From NCBI GenBank assembly GCA_031367345.1, contig JANLPR010000159.1, positions 1 through 21,528 on the forward strand: DNA of 21,528 bases. The letters run 5' to 3'. Both the position numbers and the translations under genes were made by a program. Source of the DNA: JADKIH01 sp031367345. GTDB taxonomy: Bacteria; Bacteroidota; Bacteroidia; AKYH767-A; 2013-40CM-41-45. Each line of letters begins with the position of its first letter. The first letter of the stretch is position 1. The notes under the pieces are model-generated. The model made no database searches and was not told the DNA's origin. It worked only from the letters and a program-made list of their open reading frames with translations. This document shows, in pieces, positions 7,634 through 16,816 of the stretch.

Positions 7634-9718
7634 TTACTCCTCCTTAACCGCCTCCAAATTTTCAAGTGCTACCTCTGCCATCATGTTACCAAAGTTAACA
7701 TACACGATATTTTTTTTAATTTTTTCAACCGTACCAATCTGCTTGCCTTTAAGCATTCGTACCATAGAACCAATATGAATTTCAGTTTGTAGACGTTCAA
7801 TTAGTTCTTTCCTTCGTTTCGAAATTTTCTCCGGTGTGTTATCGGCTGCACGCTTTTTCTTTTCGGCAGTCATAGAGTTCACGAATTTTTTGATCACTTC
7901 TTTTTTATCCTTCGTTTTTTCCCACTCTAAAGAAAGTGCTTCAAGCTTTCTGCCAAGCTCCGATAATTTCCGTGTTTCTTCTCGCTTTTCATTGTCACGT
8001 TCAAGTTTCTCTTTGAGTTTTTCCGATAACTGATTATACTTAGTTGTAGCCGCTTCAGATTTTTCACGATTCGATTTAAGTTGACTCAACTCTTCTTCAA
8101 TTTTGTTTTTCTGACTATGCAATTCAGACAACATTTCATTTAATTTAAGTTTATCTTTTTGTATTTTTCCCCTTGCTTGTTCTATTACATGCTGAGGTAA
8201 ACCAATTTTTTCTGCAACTTCAAATGTATAAGAGCTTCCCGGCTGGCCAACTATCAATTTATATTTTGGCATTAAAGTTTCAGGATCAAAAAGCATCGAA
8301 CCATTAAAAACCCCTTCAAGTTTATCTGCCAATAATTTAATATTGGTATAGTGAGTTGTAAAAATTCCAAAAGCTTTTCTTTTGTTCAGTTCCTCCATAA
8401 CAGCTTCAGCAATTGCTCCGCCTAACTCAGGGTCAGTTCCTGTTCCAAATTCATCAATAAGAATTAACGAACGGTTGTTAGCAGTCCTCAAAAATTGATT
8501 CATTCGGATTAATCGAGAGCTATAAGTGGAGAGTGCATATTCAATCGACTGACTGTCGCCTATATCAGCTAAAAAATGATTGAAGAAACACATTTCAGAT
8601 TTTTCGTCGGCAGAAATTAATAGGCCGCTTTGCAACATCAGTTGAAGTAGTCCGAGAGTTTTAAGAGTGATCGATTTACCACCGGCATTAGGACCAGAGA
8701 TAATTAATATCCGTTGTTTCTGATTTAACTCTAAAGTGAGTGGGATTACTTCTTTCTTCAGTGCTTTATTTTGAAGGTATAAAAGCGGGTGAACAGCTTT
8801 TACTAAATTTACCATACTGTTTTTACTTATTGCCGGTAAATTTCCATTTATGTCTATAGCAAACATTGCCTTTGCCCTTACAAAATCGAGTTGACTAAGG
8901 AAAGTATGATAATTTTTTATCAGGAAAGAATGTGGCCGAAGTTGGTTACTTAATTCAAATAAAAGTCGACGGATTTCATTCCTTTCATCTTGTTCTAATT
9001 CAGAAATTTCATTATTCAATTCGACTAATTCGTCAGGTTCAATAAAAGTAGTTCTTCCACTGTCACTTTTGCCATGAATTAATCCTTTCAGTTCTCTTTT
9101 ATATTCAGAAGGAACAGCTAAAACCCTACGGTTATTATAAAAATTTTCTTCGTTCTCTCTGAGCCAACCCTTCTTTTTCATTTCAGTAATAAACATTCGA
9201 AAACGTTTGTCCGCTTCTCTTCTTTTGGAAATCAAAGCAGAGCGAATACTTTGCAATTCATCTGAAGCATTATTTTTAACCAGTCCATGCGCATCAATAA
9301 TCTGGTTGATAAGGTCACTAATTATTGGAGTTGAGTATACATTAGCAGCCAATAATTTTAAATGAGTAAAAGAGTCTAGGCGTTCGTTAAAAAAATGCAA
9401 GATAGAATTGACCGTATTAGATGCAGAACGAATACGACTAAATTGAGCTTCCGAAAGATTAGAATTTGCAATTAGTAGCAAGTCAGCTTCACTTTCAAAG
9501 TCTTCAAAGAAAGTGTCTGGAAACGATCCCCTGACAGCTAGATTTTGCTTGTATTCATCCGTTTGTTTCAAAATTATTCCTAGAGAGTCGCGTGATTGAA
9601 TTGGTCCGAGATTTTCAGCAAAAGATCGAGAAAGCCTGCAACGACAGTAGTTCAGGACTAGTTCTCTAATCTTGTCAAATTCAAATAACTGAAGCGTGTC
9701 TGTTCCGGAAATATTCAC
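7634..9718 (-). CDS. mutS2: MutS2-family DNA-binding ATPase lacking Smr domain
   Basis: A 694-aa homologue of MutS2, a family that acts on branched DNA or collided ribosomes rather than in ordinary mismatch repair. It has the MutS2 N-terminal core and clamp (QSIRSALISKRREADKRF, about 156-173; PSEYKRELKGLIHGKSDSGRTTFIEP, about 203-228). Walker A is GPNAGGKS (342-349), Walker B LILIDEFGTGTDP (418-430), and the His switch region is FTTHYTNIK. A long coiled coil (about 520-645) and a KOW-like segment (IGSMVRMLKGKQIGTVEKI, 649-667) end at residue 694. The C-terminal Smr nuclease domain of classical MutS2 is missing, and the 150 bp beyond the stop are repeats. The start is GTG; an in-frame stop lies 7 codons upstream and no ATG intervenes. 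Confidence 0.92.
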   Translation of the reverse strand: MNISGTDTLQLFEFDKIRELVLNYCRCRLSRSFAENLGPIQSRDSLGIILKQTDEYKQNLAVRGSFPDTFFEDFESEADLLLIANSNLSEAQFSRIRSASNTVNSILHFFNERLDSFTHLKLLAANVYSTPIISDLINQIIDAHGLVKNNASDELQSIRSALISKRREADKRFRMFITEMKKKGWLRENEENFYNNRRVLAVPSEYKRELKGLIHGKSDSGRTTFIEPDELVELNNEISELEQDERNEIRRLLFELSNQLRPHSFLIKNYHTFLSQLDFVRAKAMFAIDINGNLPAISKNSMVNLVKAVHPLLYLQNKALKKEVIPLTLELNQKQRILIISGPNAGGKSITLKTLGLLQLMLQSGLLISADEKSEMCFFNHFLADIGDSQSIEYALSTYSSRLIRMNQFLRTANNRSLILIDEFGTGTDPELGGAIAEAVMEELNKRKAFGIFTTHYTNIKLLADKLEGVFNGSMLFDPETLMPKYKLIVGQPGSSYTFEVAEKIGLPQHVIEQARGKIQKDKLKLNEMLSELHSQKNKIEEELSQLKSNREKSEAATTKYNQLSEKLKEKLERDNEKREETRKLSELGRKLEALSLEWEKTKDKKEVIKKFVNSMTAEKKKRAADNTPEKISKRRKELIERLQTEIHIGSMVRMLKGKQIGTVEKIKKNIVYVNFGNMMAEVALENLEAVKEE

Positions 9719-9740
9719 TGATAATAATTTTTAAACTCCG

Positions 9741-9748
9741 TAAAGATA
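9741..9748 (-). promoter_or_regulatory. Probable -7 element for mutS2
   Basis: On the minus strand TATCTTTA, one base off TAnnTTTG, lies 22 bases before the GTG start. The same variant precedes the S41 peptidase gene. Confidence 0.4.
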
Positions 9749-9887
9749 GTTCCTTATTTCAAAATTCGGCTAGTACGATCAGCGATTTTTATTTATCTGA
9801 AAAACCATTTAAAATCAGAAGATATAAAAGTTTGTTGGAAATCATTAAGAAGAAGTAAGAATCAATAATTATGAATTGTTTTCATAC

Positions 9888-9895
9888 TATCTTTG
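9888..9895 (+). promoter_or_regulatory. -7 promoter element for the FAD oxidoreductase
   Basis: TATCTTTG is an exact -7 consensus. It ends only 7 bases before the GTG at 9903, so the transcript would begin almost at the start codon. Confidence 0.5.
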
Positions 9896-9902
9896 GACGC
9901 TT

Positions 9903-11141
9903 GTGAAGAATGAAAAAGTAAATATTGTGATTATTGGAGGTGGTGCTGCCGGTTTTTTTGGAGCGCTGAGAGCTAAATTTTTGTTGCCAGATGCTCATGT
10001 TGTGATATTTGAAAAGAGCAATAAGTTATTAGCTAAAGTGAAAGTGAGTGGCGGCGGTAGGTGTAATGTGACGCACCATTGTTTTGAAATAAGTAAGCTG
10101 CTTAAAAATTATCCAAGAGGCGAAAAAGATTTGCGCCCGGCCTTTAATCAATTTGCATGTAAAGATACCGTTTCATGGTTTGAAGATCGTGGTGTTAATA
10201 TAAAAGTTGAAGAAGATGGGCGAATGTTTCCCACATCAAATAATTCGCAAAGTATTATCGATTGTTTATTAAGTGAAGCTGAGGATTTGGGTGTTGAAAT
10301 TTACACTTCAACGAATGTACAGAAAGTATCAGCAATTAAAGAGAAAATAGAAATTACATTTGACAATGAAAGAAAAGAAATTTTTAATGCTGTCTTAATT
10401 GCAACAGGAGGCCATCCTTCAGTGGCGAGTTATAAATGGTTGTCCGAATTGAAACATCAAATTATTTCTCCGCTGCCATCATTATTTACATTTAATTTAA
10501 AAGAAAAAAATATTTGTAGCTTAATGGGGATTAGTGTTCACGAAGCTCAAGCAAAAATTGTAGGAACAAAGTTTGTACAAAGTGGTCCTTTACTTATTAC
10601 ACATTGGGGTTTCAGTGGACCTGCCATCTTAAAATTAAGTGCTTTTGCTGCCCGCGAACTTGCAACTAAAAACTATGAATTTACGGTAGCCATCAATTGG
10701 TTAAATAAACTAGAGGAAGATATAAGATCGATTTTAAATACTTTAAAGAGTCAGTTTCCGAAACGTACGCTTGCCAGATCCAATGAATTTAATCTTCCTA
10801 AAAGATTGTGGGACTTTCTTCTTTTAAAAGTGAAAATAGATCAAGAGCAAGTAATAGGTCAGCTAGCTAAAGACAGTCTAAATCGATTGGTAAATGTGTT
10901 AGTGAATGATCAATACGAAGTACGAGGTAAGACAACATTCAAAGAAGAATTTGTGACATGCGGTGGAATAGATACCGCTGAAATAGATTTCCTTACAATG
11001 GAGAGTAAACTTGTTCCAAATGTTTTTTTCGGTGGAGAAGTTTTAAATATTGATGCTATTACAGGAGGCTTTAATTTTCAAGCAGCATGGACAGCCGGAT
11101 ACGTTGCAGGCACAACAATTGGAAAGCGATTTAGTCGCTGA
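9903..11141 (+). CDS. BaiN/HI0933-type FAD-dependent oxidoreductase
   Basis: A 412-aa flavoprotein of the HI0933/BaiN (YhiN-like) family; substrate unknown. The dinucleotide fold begins at once with VNIVIIGGGAAGFFGA (6-21). The family signature SGGGRCNVT is at 49-57. GPLLITHWGFSGPAILKLS lies in the middle domain. The C-terminal FAD-contacting motif is FFGGEVLNIDAITGGFNFQAAWTAGYVAG. I chose GTG 9903 because the fold starts right after it and the -7 promoter covers the alternative TTG at 9876. An ATG at 9871 leads quickly to a stop. Divergent from mutS2 with 184 bp between start codons, which holds both promoters. Probably monocistronic. Confidence 0.88.
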   Translation: MKNEKVNIVIIGGGAAGFFGALRAKFLLPDAHVVIFEKSNKLLAKVKVSGGGRCNVTHHCFEISKLLKNYPRGEKDLRPAFNQFACKDTVSWFEDRGVNIKVEEDGRMFPTSNNSQSIIDCLLSEAEDLGVEIYTSTNVQKVSAIKEKIEITFDNERKEIFNAVLIATGGHPSVASYKWLSELKHQIISPLPSLFTFNLKEKNICSLMGISVHEAQAKIVGTKFVQSGPLLITHWGFSGPAILKLSAFAARELATKNYEFTVAINWLNKLEEDIRSILNTLKSQFPKRTLARSNEFNLPKRLWDFLLLKVKIDQEQVIGQLAKDSLNRLVNVLVNDQYEVRGKTTFKEEFVTCGGIDTAEIDFLTMESKLVPNVFFGGEVLNIDAITGGFNFQAAWTAGYVAGTTIGKRFSR

Positions 11142-11280
11142 ATAATTACTACTTTTAATGCTTGCTAGATTTAATAAAATAGGCAAAACTCTTGTAAAAA
11201 TCATACATTAATTGCTATTTTTTTAGTTTCTTTCGGCTGATTATCATTCGTCAGCTTCTCAATTCAACTCCTCATATTTT

Positions 11281-13632
11281 ATGAAAAATATCTTCTCATT
11301 TGTACTCATCTGTACTTTGTTTACCATACCTATTTTTGCACAACATACTGTGAGTGGAATAGTAACAGATAAAAAAGATAACGCCCTATTGTTGGAAGGA
11401 GTTGCTGTTTTTATACCTGAATTTCATAGATACGATGTAAGTAAAGAAGGGGGAACTTATATACTAACGAACGTTGGTATAGGAATGGTCACCATCCAAT
11501 TCAGCAAGGAAGGATACAGATCGGTGGTGAACATTATTAATACCAAAGATAGTGCTGTGGTTTTAAATGTAGAAATGGAAAAAGAATTGGAAGGAGAAAA
11601 GCACTCAACAATAAGTCTTACGAATGGATCTCTTTCATCCAATAAACCATTTTCTAGTCAAGTAATTTCTTTGAACGATTTAACTAAAGTGGATGGAACT
11701 TCTCTTCTGTCTGCATTGAATACACTGAATGGCTTTGATGCAGTAAATGGATCATCCGGTATCAGCGCTCCAATTATTCATGGCATAGATCATTCTCAAA
11801 TTGTGATAAGTTCATTTGGAACACAATTGCTTCAATCGGATTTTAACGAACCTTATATGTTGCCGATTGACCCCGTTGGTCAAAGTAATATAGAAGTGAT
11901 TAAAGGGCCTTCTGCGTTGTTGTATGGGGTCAACAGCAATGGTGGGGCTATAATTTTTCAAGATGAACAACCGGCAAAAAATGGTGAATCAGTTGGTGAT
12001 ATTAATCTGGATTTTTTCACTTCAACAACAGGAATAAAGTTAGACGCAGGTGTAAAAGGGACAACACAAAAAGGAGTTTTTTACTCGGCAAGAGCAGGGT
12101 CGGTTTCTAATACTAGTTATGTTCAGGGCTTAGGGCAAAATGCAATAAAAAATACAGAGCTAAGTGAATTCGCTTCTAATTCAAAATATAGTTCTACTAC
12201 AGGAAAAGCAACAATAGGTGTCTCAAAAAAATGGGGAGTAAGTAAATTGTCTTATTCTTATTATTCCCAAAAATCAGGTATAGTAGAGTTAACGAATTTT
12301 CAACTAGATGAAACAGATCCTTTTCAACGTGAACGTACATTTAAATCGCCGTTCATTGAGCAAAATAATCATGTAATTTCTGAAGAAACAAATTATCATT
12401 TTAGTAAATCCTCTGTGCGATTGAATCTGTCTTATCAATCGTCCGACAAAAAAGAGACCGATCCTTTTTCAAAAATAATTGATCGAACATCTTATTTCAC
12501 AAAATTTAATGCACTAACGTATGATGTACGATATGTTTCTAATCCGGTGAATAAATTTGGCGTTACAGTCGGAATTCAGGGTCATCATGCAACTGATAAA
12601 AACGAAGGAGAAGAAAGTTATTTGCCGAATATGGAAGACAATGTAGTAGGAGCTTTGGTTAGTGCTCGCTATGATATTAAAAAATGGAATTTTCTTTTCG
12701 CAGGAAGATTTGATCAGCAAAAACGTACTCTAAATTCGTATTACAATCTCGTAACAATAGATACGCTGAGCAATAAAGAAAATTTATCGCTAGTTAGAAA
12801 TCCAACTTTAATCAACAGCTCCGGTGGAATTGTGTTTCATGCAACAAATAATTTAAGCATCAAAGCGAATCAATCAATTGCTACGTCGACAGCTAATGCA
12901 CGACAATTGGGAGCATGGGGTAAGAATGAAGCCAATTATAGTTTCGATAAAGGAAATTCTAATCTTTCAGATTCTAGAAGTTTTCTTTCAGAACTTACAG
13001 CTCTGTTGAGAATGGAGGAATTATCGATTGAGGTTACCGGATATAAAAACAAGCTTACAGATTATATTTATTTATCGAATACCGGACAAGACACTATCAT
13101 TACTTCAGATTCACTTACAGTCGATACAATTATGATTCACCAATTCAGTCAGGGGAATGCAACGATAAATGGCATTGATTTATCATTAACATATCATCCT
13201 GGCGGAATGAAAGGAATAGCATTGAATATAGGGTATTCTATGCTTGAAGCAAAATTGGTGAATGGGAAATATTTACCTGGAATTCCGACTAATAAAATGG
13301 TTGCAGGAATAACATTAAGTGGCGATCATTTAAATTATATCTATAAACCATATTTTAATATTGTTTTCTCTAATTATTTTGAGAAAACAAATGTTGGTGA
13401 AAACGAAATGCTTCAAGAAACCTATGCATTACTCGACTTGCATATTGGAGGTAGTTTTAAATGGGGAAAACAATTTTTTGAAATTAAACTGAATGCAAAT
13501 AATTTGCTTGATACCGGTTACAAAGTTCATAATTCATCACTCGCATATCTAGGAACAACAGGAGTGCGAGCAATTGGAAGAAATGTATCCATTCAGCTGC
13601 ATATTCCTTTCGGGTTAAAATCTGCTAAATAG
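11281..13632 (+). CDS. TonB-dependent outer-membrane receptor
   Basis: A 783-aa outer-membrane channel that imports an unidentified ligand using TonB energy. The signal peptide is residues 1-21 (ends IFAQ). A carboxypeptidase-regulatory-like domain (about 23-102, VSGIVTDKKDN) is typical of Bacteroidota receptors. The plug is about 115-228 with IEVIKGPSALLYGVNSNGGAIIF (204-226). The remaining 550 residues are alternating aromatic beta strands of the barrel, ending with NVSIQLHIPF and a short GLKSAK tail. No SusD partner follows, so a polysaccharide-utilisation role is not indicated. I see no Fur-like or TonB-box sequence I would defend, so the substrate is open. It is flanked by about 140 and 240 bp of noncoding DNA and is probably transcribed alone. 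Confidence 0.93.
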   Translation: MKNIFSFVLICTLFTIPIFAQHTVSGIVTDKKDNALLLEGVAVFIPEFHRYDVSKEGGTYILTNVGIGMVTIQFSKEGYRSVVNIINTKDSAVVLNVEMEKELEGEKHSTISLTNGSLSSNKPFSSQVISLNDLTKVDGTSLLSALNTLNGFDAVNGSSGISAPIIHGIDHSQIVISSFGTQLLQSDFNEPYMLPIDPVGQSNIEVIKGPSALLYGVNSNGGAIIFQDEQPAKNGESVGDINLDFFTSTTGIKLDAGVKGTTQKGVFYSARAGSVSNTSYVQGLGQNAIKNTELSEFASNSKYSSTTGKATIGVSKKWGVSKLSYSYYSQKSGIVELTNFQLDETDPFQRERTFKSPFIEQNNHVISEETNYHFSKSSVRLNLSYQSSDKKETDPFSKIIDRTSYFTKFNALTYDVRYVSNPVNKFGVTVGIQGHHATDKNEGEESYLPNMEDNVVGALVSARYDIKKWNFLFAGRFDQQKRTLNSYYNLVTIDTLSNKENLSLVRNPTLINSSGGIVFHATNNLSIKANQSIATSTANARQLGAWGKNEANYSFDKGNSNLSDSRSFLSELTALLRMEELSIEVTGYKNKLTDYIYLSNTGQDTIITSDSLTVDTIMIHQFSQGNATINGIDLSLTYHPGGMKGIALNIGYSMLEAKLVNGKYLPGIPTNKMVAGITLSGDHLNYIYKPYFNIVFSNYFEKTNVGENEMLQETYALLDLHIGGSFKWGKQFFEIKLNANNLLDTGYKVHNSSLAYLGTTGVRAIGRNVSIQLHIPFGLKSAK

Positions 13633-13682
13633 CCTTAGAGTCTTCGGTTCTAAAAGAAAGTACAATTGCGATGGAATTAGTG

Positions 13683-13704
13683 AAATGGTTCTCTATAACC
13701 ATTT
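13683..13704 (+). terminator. Weak hairpin downstream of the TonB-dependent receptor gene
   Basis: A perfect 8-bp inverted repeat (AAATGGTT / AACCATTT) with a 6-nt loop, 50 bp after the stop codon. There is no T run, so a terminator role is uncertain. Confidence 0.3.
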
Positions 13705-13788
13705 AGCGATGTTTTGAAATCTAATTTATTGATGAAATTGACTGAATAAATCATGAGAATTTAGTGTTTTATTAACACAATTTGCCCG

Positions 13789-13796
13789 TATCTTTA
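13789..13796 (+). promoter_or_regulatory. Probable -7 element for the S41 peptidase operon
   Basis: TATCTTTA, one base off TAnnTTTG, 76 bases before the start codon. This would give a 5' leader of about 70 nt. No clear -33 element. Confidence 0.35.
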
Positions 13797-13872
13797 CCGT
13801 ATATAGTATGATGGTTACTTTCTTTGCTAGAGAAGGTACAATTAAATTCATCTCCTAAAATATCTAAATAGA

Positions 13873-15474
13873 ATGTTCAAGAAAAATGGTTTGAAGAAGT
13901 GCGCATTGCTGGCATTTTTTCCATTGGTGACAATTTCAGCATCGGCTCAAATGGCACCTCCTCCTGATAAAATGAGTTATGCGTTGGAGTTAATAAAATA
14001 CGCTTATGTTGATTCAGTTGATAGTAAAAAGCTAACAGAAGAAGCCATCAAAGCAATGGTGAAAGAATTAGATCCGCATTCAGTTTATATTCCTGTTGAG
14101 GAAATGCGCGAAATGAATGAACCACTTGTCGGTAAGTTTGAAGGTATCGGAGTTCAATTCAACATTCATGAAGATACGATCATGGTTACACAACCCATTC
14201 CCGGCGGACCTTCAGAAAAACTGGGTATTCGTGCAGGCGATAGAATTGTAAAAATTGAAGGCGTTAGCGTAGCGAATGTAAAGATCACCAATAACGATGT
14301 ATTGAAAAAGTTGAGAGGTGATAAAGGGACAAAAGTTACCGTAAGTATTTTTAGAAGAGATCTTCCTGAACTTGTCGATTATACAATTACACGCGATAAT
14401 ATTCCAATCTTTAGTTTAGATGCTTCGTACATGGTTGCTCCCGGAATTGGATATATCAAACTTTCACGTTTTGCTGATTCTACAGTTGATGAGTTTAAAG
14501 AAGCGCTGAGCAAATTAAAGAAATTGGGTTTGAAAAGTTTGGTTCTCGATCTTCAAGACAATGGTGGTGGTTATTTAAATCGTGCTGTTGAATTGGCTGA
14601 TGAGTTTTTAACTGAAGGGAAAAAAATAGTTTATACAAGAGGTCGTACTTCTCCGCCCGAAGATTATAAATCGTCGGTAATAGGAGGATGGGAAAAAGGA
14701 AAACTTGTGATTCTTGTAAATGAATCATCAGCATCAGCAAGTGAAATTGTTTCAGGAGCTATTCAAGATTGGGACAGAGGACTGATTATTGGTCGCCGTT
14801 CATTTGGTAAGGGATTAGTACAAAAGCCATTTCAATTGCCCGATGGATCAGCTATTCGATTAACGGTAGCTCACTATTATACACCTTCCGGAAGATGTAT
14901 TCAAAAACCTTATAAGTTGGGAGAAGAAGATGAATATGAAATGGATTTTTCTAATCGTTTAAAGAGTGGTGAATTGTTCAATAGAGACAGTGTGAAGTTT
15001 GCCGATACTACCAACTACTATACGAATGCAAAAAGAATAGTAAAAGGTGGAGGAGGAATTATGCCGGATATTTTTGTACCGATAGATACATCTGAATCGA
15101 GTACTTTTTTCAGTGATATCCGTCGAAAAAATGTTTTAGGTGATTTTACATTGACGTATACAGACAATCATCGCACTGACCTTTTAAAAAATTACCCAAA
15201 CATTGAAGTATTCAAGAGCAGCTATGTTGTTACAGATAAATTTTTCGATGAGTTTTTAGCGGCAGTCGATAAAGCAGGAATTAAGAAAGATGAAAAAGGT
15301 TTATCGACAAGTATGCGAATACTGAAAATTGATTTGAAAGCATTAATAGCTCGAAACTTATGGGACACCGATGCTTTCTTTGAGATTTCGAATGACTTGA
15401 ATGAACCGTTATTGAAAGCAATAGAAATAATGAACAGCGATTCATTTATTAAAATGAAAATTGCAGAAAAATAA
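13873..15474 (+). CDS. S41 C-terminal processing peptidase (CtpA/Tsp-like)
   Basis: A 533-aa exported serine peptidase that probably trims or degrades envelope proteins from their C-termini. The signal peptide is residues 1-26 (ends ISASAQ). A short helical region (DPHSVYIP, 67-74) precedes a PDZ domain (about 85-165: FEGIGVQF, AGDRIVKIEG). The protease domain runs from about 190 to 400. The catalytic pair reads as Ser288 in NESSASASEI and Lys313 in SFGKG, with the 25-residue spacing known for Tsp and CtpA. DLQDNGGG (226-233) and GRCIQKP are further family motifs. The tail beyond about 400 is not recognised. The next gene starts 4 bp after the stop, so they are almost certainly co-transcribed. 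Confidence 0.94.
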   Translation: MFKKNGLKKCALLAFFPLVTISASAQMAPPPDKMSYALELIKYAYVDSVDSKKLTEEAIKAMVKELDPHSVYIPVEEMREMNEPLVGKFEGIGVQFNIHEDTIMVTQPIPGGPSEKLGIRAGDRIVKIEGVSVANVKITNNDVLKKLRGDKGTKVTVSIFRRDLPELVDYTITRDNIPIFSLDASYMVAPGIGYIKLSRFADSTVDEFKEALSKLKKLGLKSLVLDLQDNGGGYLNRAVELADEFLTEGKKIVYTRGRTSPPEDYKSSVIGGWEKGKLVILVNESSASASEIVSGAIQDWDRGLIIGRRSFGKGLVQKPFQLPDGSAIRLTVAHYYTPSGRCIQKPYKLGEEDEYEMDFSNRLKSGELFNRDSVKFADTTNYYTNAKRIVKGGGGIMPDIFVPIDTSESSTFFSDIRRKNVLGDFTLTYTDNHRTDLLKNYPNIEVFKSSYVVTDKFFDEFLAAVDKAGIKKDEKGLSTSMRILKIDLKALIARNLWDTDAFFEISNDLNEPLLKAIEIMNSDSFIKMKIAEK

Positions 15475-15478
15475 TTCA

Positions 15479-16723
15479 ATGATCAATAATTTTATAAGAG
15501 GAATGATGATCTCGTTCCTCTTCTTTTTTTATAGCAGTTCACAAGCACAACCCAATTACAACATTAAAATGATGTCGTGGAATTTGTTGAACTTTCCCGG
15601 AGCATCAACAGCTGCCGATTCAACGTTGCGTTGTCCCTACTTTAGGACAGTTGTAAACTATGTGGAGCCTGATATAATGGTAACAATGGAAAACACGAGT
15701 GCAAATGGAGCATCATGGATTCTTTCGAATGTAATGAATTCCGGAACAAGCCATTATAGTCAAGGAACATTTATTAATGGATACGATTCTGACAATGCAA
15801 TTTATTATAAAGATTCGCTTTTCCAATTTATCAGTAATGTACCAATCCAGACTGCGCTTCGCGATATTAGCCACTATACTTTGTCGTTCATACCAACAGG
15901 CGATACTATTCACATCTTTGTTGTTCATTTGAAAGCAAGCCAAGGCTATGAACAAAATAGGTATGATGAAGTGGCTTTGCTTAGGCAAGTGACGAATTTA
16001 TTTCCGGCTGAAACAAATTTTCTTGTGGCCGGCGATTTCAATATTTACTCTTCTTTTGAACCTGCATATGGCGCATTACTTCAAGATAATTCGAATGACG
16101 ATGGAAATTTTTTAGATCCAATAGTAATGAATGGAACATGGAACTATTATCCTTTTGCACAATACCATACACAATCAACTAGAATACTTCAGTTCGGAGG
16201 TGGTTCAACCGGCGGTTTAAATGATCGATTTGACATGATTTTATTTTCAAATGCAGTACAGAAACCTAGAGGAGTATATTATTTACCGGGAAGTACGGGA
16301 GTGGTAGGAAACGATGGATTACATTTTAATAAAGCGATGAATAATGGAATGAATTCGAGTGTTCCGTTGTCGGTGGCAAATGCGTTATATGGTGCTTCAG
16401 ATCATTTACCGGTTTATTTAACATTACAGATAGGGCCAACTACAGATGTTACAGAATCTAGCTTCGACAAGTCAATAGCTGTTTTTCCAAATCCTTCAGA
16501 AGGAACTTTTTCGGTACAATTAAATGCTTTTTCTAAATCAAAAGTTTCTTTGATAATAACCGATTTGACCGGAAGAAAATGCTTTGAACTAGTCGATTAC
16601 CCGGTTCTCGAAGGGAACAATCTGATTCAATTAGATCTTTCGAAAAATGTAATGGAAGGCTTATATTTGCTATCAATAACAGATGGCAAAGTAGTGGTTA
16701 ATAAGAAATTATCAATTTATTGA
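15479..16723 (+). CDS. Secreted endonuclease/exonuclease/phosphatase-fold protein with T9SS signal
   Basis: A 414-aa exported hydrolase, probably a Mg2+-dependent nuclease or phosphodiesterase. The signal peptide is residues 1-24 (ends SQAQ). The fold motifs appear in order: MSWNLLNFPG (32-41), the metal-binding Glu in MVTMEN (67-72), VVHLKAS (148-154), LVAGDFNIYSS (182-192), NDRFDMILFSN (248-258) and SDHLPV (307-312). All catalytic positions look intact. Residues from about 334 (VFPNPSEGTFSV) to ELVDY and VVVNKKLSIY at the end form a type A T9SS C-terminal sorting domain, so export across the outer membrane is expected. ATG 15479 gives a normal signal peptide; a TTG at 15461 lies inside the upstream gene. 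Only 4 bp separate it from the S41 gene. Confidence 0.9.
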   Translation: MINNFIRGMMISFLFFFYSSSQAQPNYNIKMMSWNLLNFPGASTAADSTLRCPYFRTVVNYVEPDIMVTMENTSANGASWILSNVMNSGTSHYSQGTFINGYDSDNAIYYKDSLFQFISNVPIQTALRDISHYTLSFIPTGDTIHIFVVHLKASQGYEQNRYDEVALLRQVTNLFPAETNFLVAGDFNIYSSFEPAYGALLQDNSNDDGNFLDPIVMNGTWNYYPFAQYHTQSTRILQFGGGSTGGLNDRFDMILFSNAVQKPRGVYYLPGSTGVVGNDGLHFNKAMNNGMNSSVPLSVANALYGASDHLPVYLTLQIGPTTDVTESSFDKSIAVFPNPSEGTFSVQLNAFSKSKVSLIITDLTGRKCFELVDYPVLEGNNLIQLDLSKNVMEGLYLLSITDGKVVVNKKLSIY

Positions 16724-16816
16724 GATTTCTGTCAGTTTAGAAAAATATGCAAGAACGAGTCAGATCGAGGAGTAACTATTTGACTTAAATGGGTGTTTAA
16801 CTTATAATTATCCTCA

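Noticed and set aside
14495..14740. Minus-strand ORF inside the S41 peptidase
   Set aside because: Lies wholly in the catalytic region of a well-supported gene and has no recognisable motifs.
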